From Guadua angustifolia (lineage: Eukaryota; Streptophyta; Magnoliopsida; Poales; Poaceae): 64,000 nucleotides of DNA. The position numbers and the translations under genes are program-made. The notes below the pieces were generated by a model that searched no databases, was not told where the DNA came from, and saw only the letters and a program-made list of their open reading frames with translations. The DNA lies in assembly GCA_036346375.1 (NCBI GenBank), contig CM070512.1, positions 43,198,466-43,262,465 of the forward strand, in the 5' to 3' direction. Of this stretch, positions 12,606 through 23,607 are shown in pieces (position 1 is the stretch's first letter; each line of letters begins with the position of its first letter).

Positions 12606-12711
12606 GTGTCAGAATTGTGGCACTAGTGAAAATATGACACCGACCATGCGTCGTGGTCCAAATGGTCCAAGGACTTTGTGCAATGCATGTGGACCGATGT
12701 GGGCAAACAAG
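12606..12711 (+). pseudogene. Captured exon encoding a GATA zinc finger
   Basis: A 106-bp exon between a gcag acceptor (12602-12605) and a GTATAA donor. It reads CQNCGTSENMTP, then MRRGPNGPRTLCNACGPMWA, a complete CX2CX20CX2C finger. The 20-residue loop is the type found in plant GATA factors that also carry TIFY and CCT domains (ZIM/ZML group). Neither of those domains is visible nearby. The usual Leu after the last Cys-Gly is Pro, and the exon stands alone, so it is a transduplicated fragment and not a working factor. It lies in the same orientation as the topoisomerase II fragment and the CACTA genes. Confidence 0.85.
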
Positions 12712-13889
12712 GTATAATCTCATGCTTAACACGCTGGATTGTTTTTTTTTTTCCTTTCGATAGATAATATGCTCCTTCTTTGTCTTCATCTCCTACACAA
12801 CCCCTTTTATTCCTTTTCATGTTTTAGGAAAACACCATAATATTCGTGATAGAGGTGGAATTGAATTGCTTGGTTACAATTTATAAAATGATTTTTCACA
12901 ACATGTTGTTAAGACCATGCTTGCTGTCATGGTGTCACATGACACGTGTTAAGGTTGTGACTGTTTTGTCATCTCGCCCCCGTGTTCTTGGATTTGCAAG
13001 CAATGGTGTATGTGTGGTAGCAACTTGGCGAGATAAAAATTTATTTTATATTTCAACCAAGTCATGAAGACATACTTATATTCAATTATCTTTGCCATTG
13101 ATGTTGTCCTCTATTTAATTTTCAGTTCCTCCTTGTTATGTGTTGTGGCCATAAAGCTTAGCAATATGCCAATACAATTCAATAAAAATGCTTTGAGGTT
13201 TCTATGGGAGTTAGATGGCAGAACCATAAATGAAAAGGGTGAAAAAAACTACTACATCAAAAGCAAAATGGAGCCTATCTTTTCCATTATGTTAGTGGTA
13301 GTAAATAAGCTGCTTTTGTGATGTTATTGTCCAGAGTTAATAGTGGGAGGAATCCAAAAGAAAATGGTGGTGATTCTCTAGGCAATAAACATGTCTCCAA
13401 TGTCAAGATTTGACCGCTTATTCGACATTTGTATTTGCAATTGTTGGTTCTCGACATTTTGGACTTGCGCTACTTACATTTTCTTCATATTTGGTGTATT
13501 CAGTGTACCACGAGAAGTTGCCCCAAGGAAAAGTTGAAACTCCTATGGTTGCAATTGAGCAGGTTCCTTTTTTGTTACTATTAGTAAGCTGCCTTCAAAA
13601 GATTCACTGAGTATACTTGAGTACAATAGCCACTAGTCATTAGCCCATTCTTTATGTGTGTAGTTATGAATTGCTTGAAAACAACATGAACTGAGGGTTG
13701 CTTTGCATTCTCTTCTTGTTTATACATGGCATCTAGGTAGTCATCCAATTTGGAACATGTTGCTGACTTTCTTGCTTCTATTAGTTGGATATATATACAT
13801 GTTGCTGATTGTACAGAGGGCATGGCTAGCATCGCCTCGAGGCTAGCCACAAATGCCGCTTTTTTATTTTCATGTGTCGGACTATCGGA
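12712..13889. other. Unassigned CACTA-1 interior
   Basis: AT-rich with several short open frames (for example 13064-13321 and 13410-13610 plus). None shows a domain I recognise. It may include further introns or exons of captured genes. Confidence 0.4.
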
Positions 13890-14200
13890 TTCGGTTCGAG
13901 CCAAAACCGCCATCGATAGTACTAGTATCACAGCGGTTTTTGAACGGCCACCGATACCCATGATATCGATGACGGTTCGAGCCAAAACCGCCATCGATAG
14001 TACTAGTATCGATGCCGTTTTTGGCTCGAACCGTCCATCGATATCATGGGTATCGATTGTTCGAGCCACAAACCGTCACAAATAATGTTATCTGTGGCGG
14101 TTCTAGAACTGGCCAATGATAATCCCGGATTATCGCTGGCACTAAATATGTGGCGGTTGAAACCGCCATCGATGGCGATTCGAACCGCCACAGATGACGT
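13890..14200. repeat. Right subterminal hairpin array of CACTA-1
   Basis: Repeated ttcgagccaaaaccgccatc / gatggcggtt units and aaccgccacagat units in both orientations. The core is the same as at 1-270. Overlapping open frames on both strands here are repeat artefacts. Confidence 0.88.
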
Positions 14201-14214
14201 TTTTCAAGGTAGTG

Positions 14215-14454
14215 AATGGTGCCGCTTGCAAGACTAATCTTTAATAATTAAACCAGTTTATCTCGCTAAATGTAACGGAGAGTGAGCTTTGAGTGGCCTA
14301 TATTTACGTGCGTTTGTATTGAAGTTGTTTTCTTACAGCGGCGTTTGTAGATATGGTTATGTCTATTTTCCATGTCCAAGACTAAAAACAACCATGAATC
14401 GTTTAAATACAAAGCTCAACACATGAAAACGCAACCCACCGTCATGATGTGTTA
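14215..14454. other. Intergenic flank of CACTA-1
   Basis: No gene or repeat recognised. Confidence 0.5.
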
Positions 14455-14518
14455 TGTACAAATCTAGTCAATTAGATCATACAACATGTACAAATCTAGT
14501 CAATTAGATCATACAACA
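14455..14518. repeat. 32-bp tandem duplication
   Basis: The unit beginning atgtacaaatctagtcaatt is present twice head to tail. Confidence 0.9.
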
Positions 14519-14672
14519 TACATAAGAGATTTTTTACCATTTCTGAGAGGTATCAAACTATTCATTGAGCTAGTGGTACCAAGAATTCTAAAAGTTTAAA
14601 AATAGAGGTACTAAAAAGTTTAAGAGTAATTTGACACTACTTTGTGAGAACGGTAAAAACTCTCTCTACATA

Positions 14673-14943
14673 GGACCTGTTTGGTAGAGCTCCAGATACC
14701 AGCTTCACCTGAGATATGAAACTTGTAGGCTAAAATAAAGTGAATTAAGTTTATATTTTTGGTCTAAAATGTAAACAAGATGATCCATCTAAATACTCTT
14801 AATGTACTCACAGCTCCAGCTTTACGAATCTGGTGGAGTTAGGAATACAGCTCCATCAAATCTGTAGATCTGGTAGAGTTAGAAATTCCCAACTCCATCA
14901 GATCCACAGATCTGGTAAAGCTAGAGTCCTACTAAACATACCC
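14673..14943. mobile_element. MITE with GG(A/G)-TGTTTGGTAG inverted ends
   Basis: The left end GGACCTGTTTGGTAGAGCTC pairs with the complement of the right end (GGGTATGTTTAGTAGGACTC). Flanking trinucleotides are ATA on both sides. The length (271 bp), lack of coding and end sequence suggest a Tourist/Harbinger-type MITE; the superfamily is tentative. The interior also has imperfect repeats of agatctggtagagttag. Confidence 0.6.
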
Positions 14944-15490
14944 ATAATCACAATGAAGCCACCTTCTATATATGGAATAAGTTGTTTGTTTTCTTTTAAG
15001 CTCTATAGTATTGATGTTTTTTTTCCCCTACTGCATGGGTTGTACAATTCGTTGTTGTGGGGAGTCCACGCGTGTGGCCATAGAGATAAGAAACGACGCG
15101 GCAGTGCATGCGTTTGGGGCGGTCGTAGTGCGCCTTATCGCGTGCCTCCGCGGTCGTGGGTGAAGCACCATGTGGCATGGTCGGCTTCTTCCTTTTCGTT
15201 TTTCGGTGAATTTTCTCAAAATGAGATATGACACCGGTGGCAGGAAGAGAATGATTATTGCTTACTACGTGTCACCTTTCCTACGCTAGGGCTGTTTTGA
15301 CTGAGAATGAATTTGACACTGACTTCGCATGCACTTTTATGCTTACATCTAATCTCAGGTACCGAGTGCATGAAGCTAAACCAAACATGACCTAATTTTT
15401 AATTATCAATATCTATGTATATGCATTACCTCATTCCGTAAGTTTCATGGTCTATATAATTAATCCATACAGAGTGATGGTAGCATTAGT

Positions 15491-15541
<51 letters not shown>

Positions 15542-16332
15542 CTGGTTTAAATTGAGTTGAAGTAGTATATAACTTCTTTGGGTTCAAATGTAGCACATCT
15601 AAGTTAACCCTTTTACATAAGCGAGCACAAAAATATGAGTAGAGTGCTATGCATTTGTGGGCTAGCCACACGGTGGACTATGCATTGAGCAAATCATCTA
15701 ATTCGATTATTTTCAAAGTTTAAAACATTCAAAACCGCAACAACATCTGATTGGTGACGATCGCATACTTTCAAATACCGTAACTTGCGATCTATCCAAT
15801 GGATTTTAGTGGTCTTGATCTTGTTAGAAAGTAAATAAAGTTATCTATAATTATTTAGTACAACACTTTTTCTGATTGTGCTCCTAAAGCCTTTGAAAAT
15901 TAATTAGATCTAAACTGTGCGAAAAAAAAAATCCAGAAACCCCAAACGAGAATTGACATGATCTATGAGGCTAATTATGCCCCATTACCTAATTAATCTG
16001 CTTAGAAGTTCATCTTCATGAAAATATAATGATAGTGGTGGGTTACCCACGCATCGACGAAGATACAATAAGGAAAACATGGGAACTTTTCTCTTCTTTC
16101 TCAATCTTTTCCCTTGTCTTCACCTCTACCTCTTGGAATAGCAATGGTATAGGGAAAAGAGGGCAAAACCCTAGAAGAGGTGCACCGCCCTAAGAAAAAG
16201 GTGGTTGTTTTCTTTACGGATAGAGATACAACCCTACAGGGAAAACGAGTGGCGTCCAATTACACTGAAAATTCGGCCACATCTTTCTTATCACTTTTTT
16301 AAGCAAACCAAAGAACGTTGAAAGTTGAAACG
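14944..16332. other. Intergenic DNA left of the hAT element
   Basis: Contains a (TA)n tract at 15493-15540. The open frame at 14833-15231 overlaps the MITE and shows no domain. No gene is supported. Confidence 0.5.
15493..15540. repeat. (TA)n microsatellite
   Basis: About 24 TA units. Confidence 0.95.
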
Positions 16333-16436
16333 CGCAGAGGTAGAGGTGGGCGTTGTGTTGTGTCGGGCCAGCCCAGCACGGGCCCATCATGCTTCGTGCC
16401 TCAACTGTCCGAGCCACGACAACCCGTCGTGCTCTC

Positions 16437-19350
16437 TGTATATCAGAGATCGTTTTACGTGGTTTTAGGAGGGGAGGGGTTTTTCGAATTTCCTCCCACC
16501 TACCTTCTCTCACCTAACCCCACCTTTTTCCTTAGTGTGTGGCTGATTTTCTTGGTGGTCCTTTTTCCCCAAATCTCCCAAGTGCCCACCTCTGGCTCCT
16601 TCCTTGCGCACTGGCTTCAGGCCCTCCTGCAGACCCTCTCGTCGACTCCTGCAAATTTCCTCTGTCTCCTGGCCGCTGCTCTTCCCCGCTGAGCTCTTCT
16701 CCTTCCCTGGCTCGGACTACCTGCAAAACCACTGGGCGCCTTGTAGTCTCCCCGAGCCGCTCTTTCCTGGCAGCGCCTCCTCCTATGAAGCAAAGAAGAA
16801 ATTAAGCTCCAAAGAGGCCAAAGAAGAGTGCCTCTCCTCACCTCCCTTGGCCTTCTTCCTCATTCAAGAGAGAGACAAGGTATTGTTCTTGGGGGATTTG
16901 CTGCATGGTTGGTATTTGGTTTCTAGTGTGCATGCCAGGTGCTTGATGAAATGCTTAACTAGGGTTCTTGTTTTGAATGCTATTAGTTGAGTGGATCCTG
17001 GATCCTAGAAATGTGTATGATATTTGCTCGATATCTTTGGTGATGCATGTGACTTTGTTTGAATTAGTGTTTGTCCATTCTCCGATTTGCTCTCAGAAGT
17101 AAACTACAGTTGCATATTAGAATGTTCTGTGTACATCTACTGATTGGCATGATTGATTTTTACAATGCACAAGATGCTCCTTCTGTATTAGAATTGCTGA
17201 GCTGCTAAATAGCATTTAAGTATAAAGAGCACATCGATATCATTTTCTAGTCATTATTTGATATCTCTGCTTAGTGCCTGGTTGTTCTGAATTTGGGCAA
17301 GAAGGAAATCATTGCACCGCCAAATTTTTAGAGAGAAATTTATGCCTGATCGTTGTTTTATATATGTATGTTCTTGCTTATATCATAGAGTGCATTTAGG
17401 TTACTGATTTGCAAGCATTGGTCAAAAGATCTGTATTTTAAAGACATTGAGCAATGGTTTAGTGATGCGTTGGGATTATAATTATTGTGACTACGGTATT
17501 TGTGGTTCAGAGCTTTCTTGAGTGATACTTTTCCCTCTAGAGAGTAGTATGCATATATACATGATTGGTTAGGTTCGTTTTGTATGCACTACCATTGTCA
17601 GTTTTCATTGCAAAGCATTTGACTGAAGGTAGTTAGCTAAATTATCAGATGCATTCATACATATATATATGTAGGGTTTTGGACCACACTATGAAGGCAA
17701 TGCTGACGACCTCAAATTTACTATGCCATGTTTTAATCGCTACACTGTCTAATTGGTATACATGCATCTGATGAGTGCATACTACTGAGTTTCATACTTA
17801 AGATGACTGAATTTCATTTGAGCTTATTGCAAGTAGACCATGTGTATTGAGTTGTTGATCAATTTAGGTGATTTGTTGTCTTAAGTTATATTGTGTGTAT
17901 GTGTTCTAAATTCAGGCTTTCTTTAATTCCGGGAAGTCATGCGAACACTAAGATTCCAAATGCCACTCCATTCCCCGTCGGTAAAAGGCAAGTGCATTCC
18001 CTAGAGCGTTAGTAGGGTGTTAAATGCTTTGTTTGCGATAAGATTATGAAAATTCTAATGATGTGGTTATGTTTAATAGCATATCTAGAAGTTGTTCTTA
18101 GTATGGTGATGAGGATGGATGAATGTTAGCAAATTGGTAAGTAAGTTATTCAATTCCCATTTATTGCATTGCATTACGAATTGTACGAATGAGTATGGTT
18201 ATGTTGATGCAAATAATAAAGTGATGAATGCGATTAAATGATAATGTGTGTGTTTATATTTGGGTTAGCCGTGCTTATAAACATGTCTATGACCAATGTG
18301 AAGTTGGAATAGGATGAAACGGGTAGATCATTCATGTCATTTGCATTTTTTTCAGATTCATTACAGAAGAGGCGACCCATGTTGATGTGGGCCTCTGACT
18401 ACACGTAGTGAGTACAAAAGTCCTACTCGTAGTCCCATCCACGGATGGGAGCGAGTCAAGAAGAGTAGGCCCCGCCATGGGATGGTTGATTGAGGGTGCA
18501 CAAGACGGGTGTGCACTCACTATACCCCAGATAGGCTAAAAGGTTGCATTTTGAGCATGAACGATAAAAGCATTGCATTGCATTGTGTGTTGCAATTGAT
18601 AAATGTTAATTGATGAGAATGGAAATGAAATGTTGAGGATTGAGTCGTGGACTCATCCCGGATGATTATTGAGGCATGAGTAAGATTAGTTACGCTTAGA
18701 GTTGGATGTGGTAAGTGGGACTAGCTAACGCTTTTCTTCGGATGATTTTAATTAAGTAATGGTTATGTCAAGTGATGAAGTAATTATGTTCTTACGCTTC
18801 GATTTATATGAATTCAAACCGCTTCTTTTTATTTACTAAGTCAATTAAAGAAGTCATACTTTTCGCTTGAAGTAGTTGTATTCTAGTCGAATTCGTTACT
18901 TTTCATACTTGATTGCACTTTGTCGAGTCTTGACTCACGCTGATTGTTTTCTTGTTTTAGGTACTTTGAAGTCGCTCGCTCGGGTTGGGAGTAGAATCAC
19001 GTGCACGACTTCGGTCTCCAACAATCTACTTAATTGATTCATTGTTGGATGTAATTAATGCGTTGTAATGTGTTGTCCGTCGTGGTGGTGTTTATTAAAT
19101 GTGTTGGATGTGCGATTGATTAGCTAAGGACCCGCTAGAATGATATTATGACCGCTATTGTTCTTTTGTCTCATTGAGTGGATGTCCATTTGTTCTAGGA
19201 GGTCATGCCAAAATTTTCTAAATTTCAGAACTTAGTCTTAAGCGGTTTATGAGTTTAGAGATTGAATTCAGTTTCAATCTTTTTCAGAGAGGTGTTGTTC
19301 GTTATTTAGGGTCTTGGTAGCATTTATGGTGCTTTGGCGCCGGTGTTACA
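16437..19350 (+). repeat. 5' LTR of the LARD-like element
   Basis: Begins TGTATATCAGAG and ends GGTGTTACA. It aligns end to end with 23608-26583. Differences between the two copies cluster at CAG/CTG/CCG sites. No gene is supported inside it. Confidence 0.9.
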
Positions 19351-19352
19351 AT

Positions 19353-19363
19353 TGGTATCGAGC
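19353..19363 (+). promoter_or_regulatory. Primer-binding site (altered)
   Basis: TGGTATCGAGC starts 2 bp after the LTR. The initiator-tRNA-Met complement is TGGTATCAGAGC, so one A and the following G are missing within CAG. Confidence 0.75.
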
Positions 19364-20097
19364 GGCTTGTGTCCGTGGTGCTTGAAGGTAGTGAGTAATT
19401 CTAGAATGAATTAAAATTTTGCTATATGGAAGTAGAAACATGGTTTAGGTTGAACCTTTAAAATGTGGCCCTAGGGCAACAACCCTAAAACTTGAGGTAG
19501 AATGGTTAATTAATTTAAAACTTGACACACTCTGATGCACAGTAGGAAAGGGATGGGTTATCGTTGCGTTGTGCTGCAATGCTTATTTTGTTATTGATGC
19601 TATGTTTTATGTTAGTCTTGATGAGGTTATGGTATTATTGATGGCTATGATTTAGTGATTTGTTTTGTGGGGTCCGGTGGGACTCTTTGTGCCGATGGTA
19701 TGTTGGCCCTGTCGTGTAGTAGTGTTGGTCGGTGTGGCAGTTTAGAGCCAAAACCGGAGGATTCTTAACCTCGGATGAGGAGAGTTCTTGTTATTTTGTT
19801 GTAGATCGAAGAGTTGATGGAGTACGTTATTTGGGTGTTGTCTTCTTTGGTCTTCTTGGATTTAAGTCAAAGAAGAGGGGTGCGGTGTTGTGCCCCATTG
19901 GTTAATGGCAGGGAAAGACATGGATTTCTTCGTGTTGTCGTTCTCCGAGTTGAAGTTTTGGATTTGGGGCTTTAAAGGAAAATGTGTTATTCGATCAATT
20001 CGCTTTTCCTTTCCGTGAATTGATTTGTGTAACTCCTTTACTTCGTGGAATTTTGGAGTTTGATGGTTGGTTTGGAGTTCTGTTGAATGACAAGGCT
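19364..20097. other. LARD interior, left part
   Basis: G/T-rich, with no open frame of coding quality and no gag or pol motif. Confidence 0.6.
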
Positions 20098-20974
20098 TGT
20101 CGGTGTTTCAGAAACCGTGACGATTTGTAGGTCAAGGGCCGCGCTCCCTCTCCTTGATGGTTGACTCATGGAGTCTCGGATGTATACTGGTTCGGGCTGA
20201 ACGTCCCTACTTCCAGTCTGTGGTGGTGGATCTCGTTGCTCAAAGCATGGTGGATTACATGCGAGAGCTAAGGACAGGCCCTTAGCGCTCGTCGCGGGGA
20301 GGCTCGAGAGCCTCGAACGATCGCTTGGATCGGGGGAGCGAGATGCAATATTAGCGGAGGGAGTTGTGTCTGTGAGCCAGCGAGCCCCCCTCCTTGAAGG
20401 TCCTGCCCCTCCTTATATAGGCGGAGAGAGCAGGTTACACGGGACTTGGGAGAGAGGAGCGGCTAGGGCGCACTATTCCTTGGTGATCCGGTTTGCGATC
20501 TTCAGAGCCGGCTGTGTCCCCACATATGTCGTGATGGATTGGCGTGTTCAGCCACTATGTCCTGTCGGTTTAGCTAGCGCGCTAACCGTTGGGAAGGCGC
20601 GCCTCATCCTCTGCTCGCTTGTCGGTAGGTGCAGCGGGTGGCGCCTGGTGTTGCATTGGGAAGGTTCGCTTATCCCTGCACGGCTGTCTTGTTCAGACGG
20701 CGGTTGACCAATTTCGAGGTCGGTCGATGACGTGGCCGGAATTGCTGAGACGGGGCTTTGGTCGGGGCCTCGACCAGCGGCTAGGTCGGAGGCTACGTGC
20801 ATCCCCGTCCTACGGCCCGGTCGGTGTTCTCGGAAGCCCCGACTGAAGTCCGGTCAGGTCATGGAAGTCGACCATGCCGTGTCGGCAACCTGCGAGCCAC
20901 TGCAAGCAGCGAAGGGTTCCTCGTGACCCGATCGAGTCCTTGCTGTGGGGTACCTCTGGTATAAGTATTCGTCA
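20098..20974 (+). mobile_element. Solo LTR (877 bp) nested in the LARD interior
   Basis: A GC-rich island in AT-rich surroundings. It starts TGTCGGTGTTTCAG and ends TTCGTCA. It is flanked by exact 5-bp duplications AGGCT (20093-20097 and 20975-20979). A start of the type TGTCGGTG is common in grass Ty3/gypsy LTRs. A TATA-like cttatataggc lies at about 20412-20422. Short open frames inside (for example 20366-20707) have no domain. Confidence 0.85.
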
Positions 20975-20979
20975 AGGCT

Positions 20980-23595
20980 TGAGTCCTGTCATTTTCTAAG
21001 TCTTTTGAGAGTCGAGCTTCTTTGGAAGATTTGGTTGGCTTTTCTGGGAAGGAAAATACGATAATCAGAGTAAATTGTAGGTTGATTGAAGATCTTCCCG
21101 TAGAGGATTAGTAGACTGTTTATGTTGTTGGGTTAAGGTGGTCGACCCTATTTGGGTAGATGGCAGGAAATTTTGTGTTGGTCATGGTGATCCACGGTTA
21201 AAAGTAGTGATGATGACAAAGGAATAACAAGTTTGGTTGAGGGACTTGTGGTGATGGGATTAAATTGTTTCGAGGTGTTCTCAGTGGTCGGATTATATGG
21301 AGTAATAATAAGTTTTTATAAGGTGTGGATAGTATAACCTAAGTTGAGGTTGTAATTAAAGTGCGGAGAATCATGGGATTGAATATTTTGGAGCTTGGTT
21401 TGCTCTTTAGCGGCGGATGGCCTTAAAACCATTTTGGCGATTTATGTCTCGGGGAGACATTGTCTAAATTGTTGGGGACTTGAATAGTTGCTCTAATGTG
21501 TTCGTTGTATTATTGTCAAATAGGAAATATGAGGGCATGTTAATCTTACTAAAGGTTGCTTTGAACAGCGATGTCTTGGAAATAGATTAAGTAGTTGTGT
21601 TGATGGTCAGGTTGATTGCAGATAAAATCTTAACCTATTTCCCCTTGATAAGCATCCTGGGGGAAGAATTGGTTCAGCGTAGGTAATAACCTTTTCAAGC
21701 GTGGATGTAATCAATGGATGAAAGATTATGAGGAAGAAAGAGTTTTTAATTATGAATTGGTGTGATGATAGTTTTTGGACTACTCCAGTTCATTGAATTA
21801 CGCCACTCCGTGGTCGTGGCTAATTATTGGCTCAAGATATGACTAAGGAATTTACACTCATAGTGTAGGAATGGATTGTGCCTTTTAGTAACTAGAAGTT
21901 GATGTCTTTAGCTCGTTATTTAAAAGGAATAAATAGATGTAACGGAAAATGTTGGAAGCTCTTGAGTGAGAGATAATAGTATTAATAATTCGATTGGAGT
22001 TGGGTTTAAATAATTGAGAATGATCTGTGTGACCGTGTTTAAAAGGTGAATCGTTTGATTAAGTCATAAGAAATTATTGATGGTAGAAGTCTGTTGCCCC
22101 CTTCAATTGGGATTATGGGATGTGTTATTTCTTAATTGAGTGTTGTCTCGATGTGAACATTTATGCCTTGGAATTTAAAGTGATGGAAGTGGTTAGCCTT
22201 GTTAAATGAATCGAGATTTACTTTGCTCTCTAGTGTGAGACAAGAAAATGATGGGCCGTGAGTTCTGGTGGAGTGTAAATTAAAGATTATGCTCGTTGCT
22301 TTAATTCTTTGGGCAAGACCATCGTAGAAAGAGAACCAAGTATGAATTGGTTTTAATGGAGGGTCTAATTTGGATTAGGTGTTGGCCGTAATTGGATTCA
22401 GAGTGGAGAGTATTGAAGGGTGTGGCATGTTTTGATCCAAATCCTTTGTGGGAGGATCAATTGATTTTGTTATCTCTTGGTCGTGTGTGATTATTTTGTT
22501 GGTGGACTGTTTGGAATTGGACGGCGAATGCCTTGGTCTAAATGTATTGGAATCAATGTTTCAGTTATGAATTGTTTCTTTGAGTGGTTGTCTCATTGTG
22601 CGAGAAAGGTACGAAAGAAGGTAGAGTATGATGTTGGTACTGTGATGGAATTGGGATTGGTGCTGTGATGGGCGATTCGTTTCGATAGTAAGGAGTGACC
22701 TTGATCCGTTTGTTCTAAGGGCAATTGTCTGCAAAAGATAAAGATTTGTATTTTGTTTCCTGGGGGATTCCGGTGTTAAATGGTTAGAAATAATGATATG
22801 TTCTAATTGGTTAGAAACTTGTTGGAATAAAGAATTACGTGTGTGGCTCTTTGGTTAGAAAGGTTAATCAATGAGGAGAGAATGTGAATCAATGTTTTCT
22901 TGGTTTGTAGGGGATCTAAGTTTAGAACCCAGCTGTTTAATCGGATAGCTTGGGTGTTTTGATGATAATTGGTTGGATGCTTAATAGAGTGATGTGACTC
23001 GGGTTATTCCTATCATCACGAGCTGGTTGATCTGCGGTATGGAGTTTTAGAGAGGGGATTTAAGTTGGGTGAGTGAAATTGAATAGAGAAATGAGAATTG
23101 AGTTTGGGAGTTAGTAATATGACCTTCTGGGAATAATCGTTGGTTGATTGGAAGTTGTGTATTGAAGCGTAAAGAAGAGTTGTCTGAGTTGTCAGATTGT
23201 TTATGAGCGGTATGATTTAGGATTTGGCTGATCTCCTGGATCCATTAGAGTTTTCACGTGGGAAATGTGAATTCTCCGGTTGAGAAGGTGCTTGTGGGAT
23301 TCCTGGTTAAGAAAACATTTGGAGGTGAGAGCGCAAAGTAGATTTGGTTTAGCCTTGGTCTTTGAGTAAGACCTGATCTTCGGGTCTTGTAACATGCCAA
23401 TTTAAGGAGGTAAGGTGAGTGTTGATTCAAAAAGGGATGGAATGAGTTAAATCGCTTGCTTTTTTTATTGGAAAGAGAAGTGGATTGAATTTTGGAGTTC
23501 CTCGTGGGTGAGAAATACCCGGTTTGTTGTTTGGGTATCCTTGTTTTGTATTTTGTTTCGTTGTTCTTGTTGTGGTGAATTTGAGGTCAATTGTT
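20980..23595. other. LARD interior, right part
   Basis: 2.6 kb of G/T-rich sequence with no protein-coding signature on either strand. In LARDs such regions are conserved without coding, possibly for packaging or RNA structure. Confidence 0.6.
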
Positions 23596-23607
23596 AAAGG
23601 GGAAGAG
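23596..23607 (+). promoter_or_regulatory. Polypurine tract of the LARD-like element
   Basis: AAAGGGGAAGAG directly precedes the 3' LTR; it would prime plus-strand synthesis. Confidence 0.8.

Larger units (their letters stand above)
1..14214 (+). mobile_element. CACTA (En/Spm) DNA transposon 1, left tip outside window
   Basis: The right terminus is 14211-14214 (AGTG, the complement of CACT), preceded by a TTTTC tract as in CACTA inverted tips. Arrays of short hairpins built on gtggcggtt/aaccgccac fill 1-270 and 13890-14200, the usual subterminal transposase-binding repeats. Between them lie a TNP2-like gene and a second gene with a Ulp1-like end, both on the plus strand, which is the two-gene organisation of large plant CACTA elements. 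Both genes are full of stops and frameshifts. About 3 kb between the second gene and the right end carries fragments of host genes. The left CACTA tip and its TSD are before base 1, so a single-element interpretation rests on the shared repeat family and gene order. Confidence 0.85.

Noticed and set aside
13750..14085. Overlapping open frames on both strands (111 and 162 codons) near the right end of CACTA-1
   Set aside because: They run through the subterminal hairpin array; palindromic repeats give mirrored frames.
20366..20926. Frames of 64-113 codons in a GC-rich island
   Set aside because: The island is bounded by TG...CA and an exact 5-bp TSD, so it is a solo LTR and not a gene.
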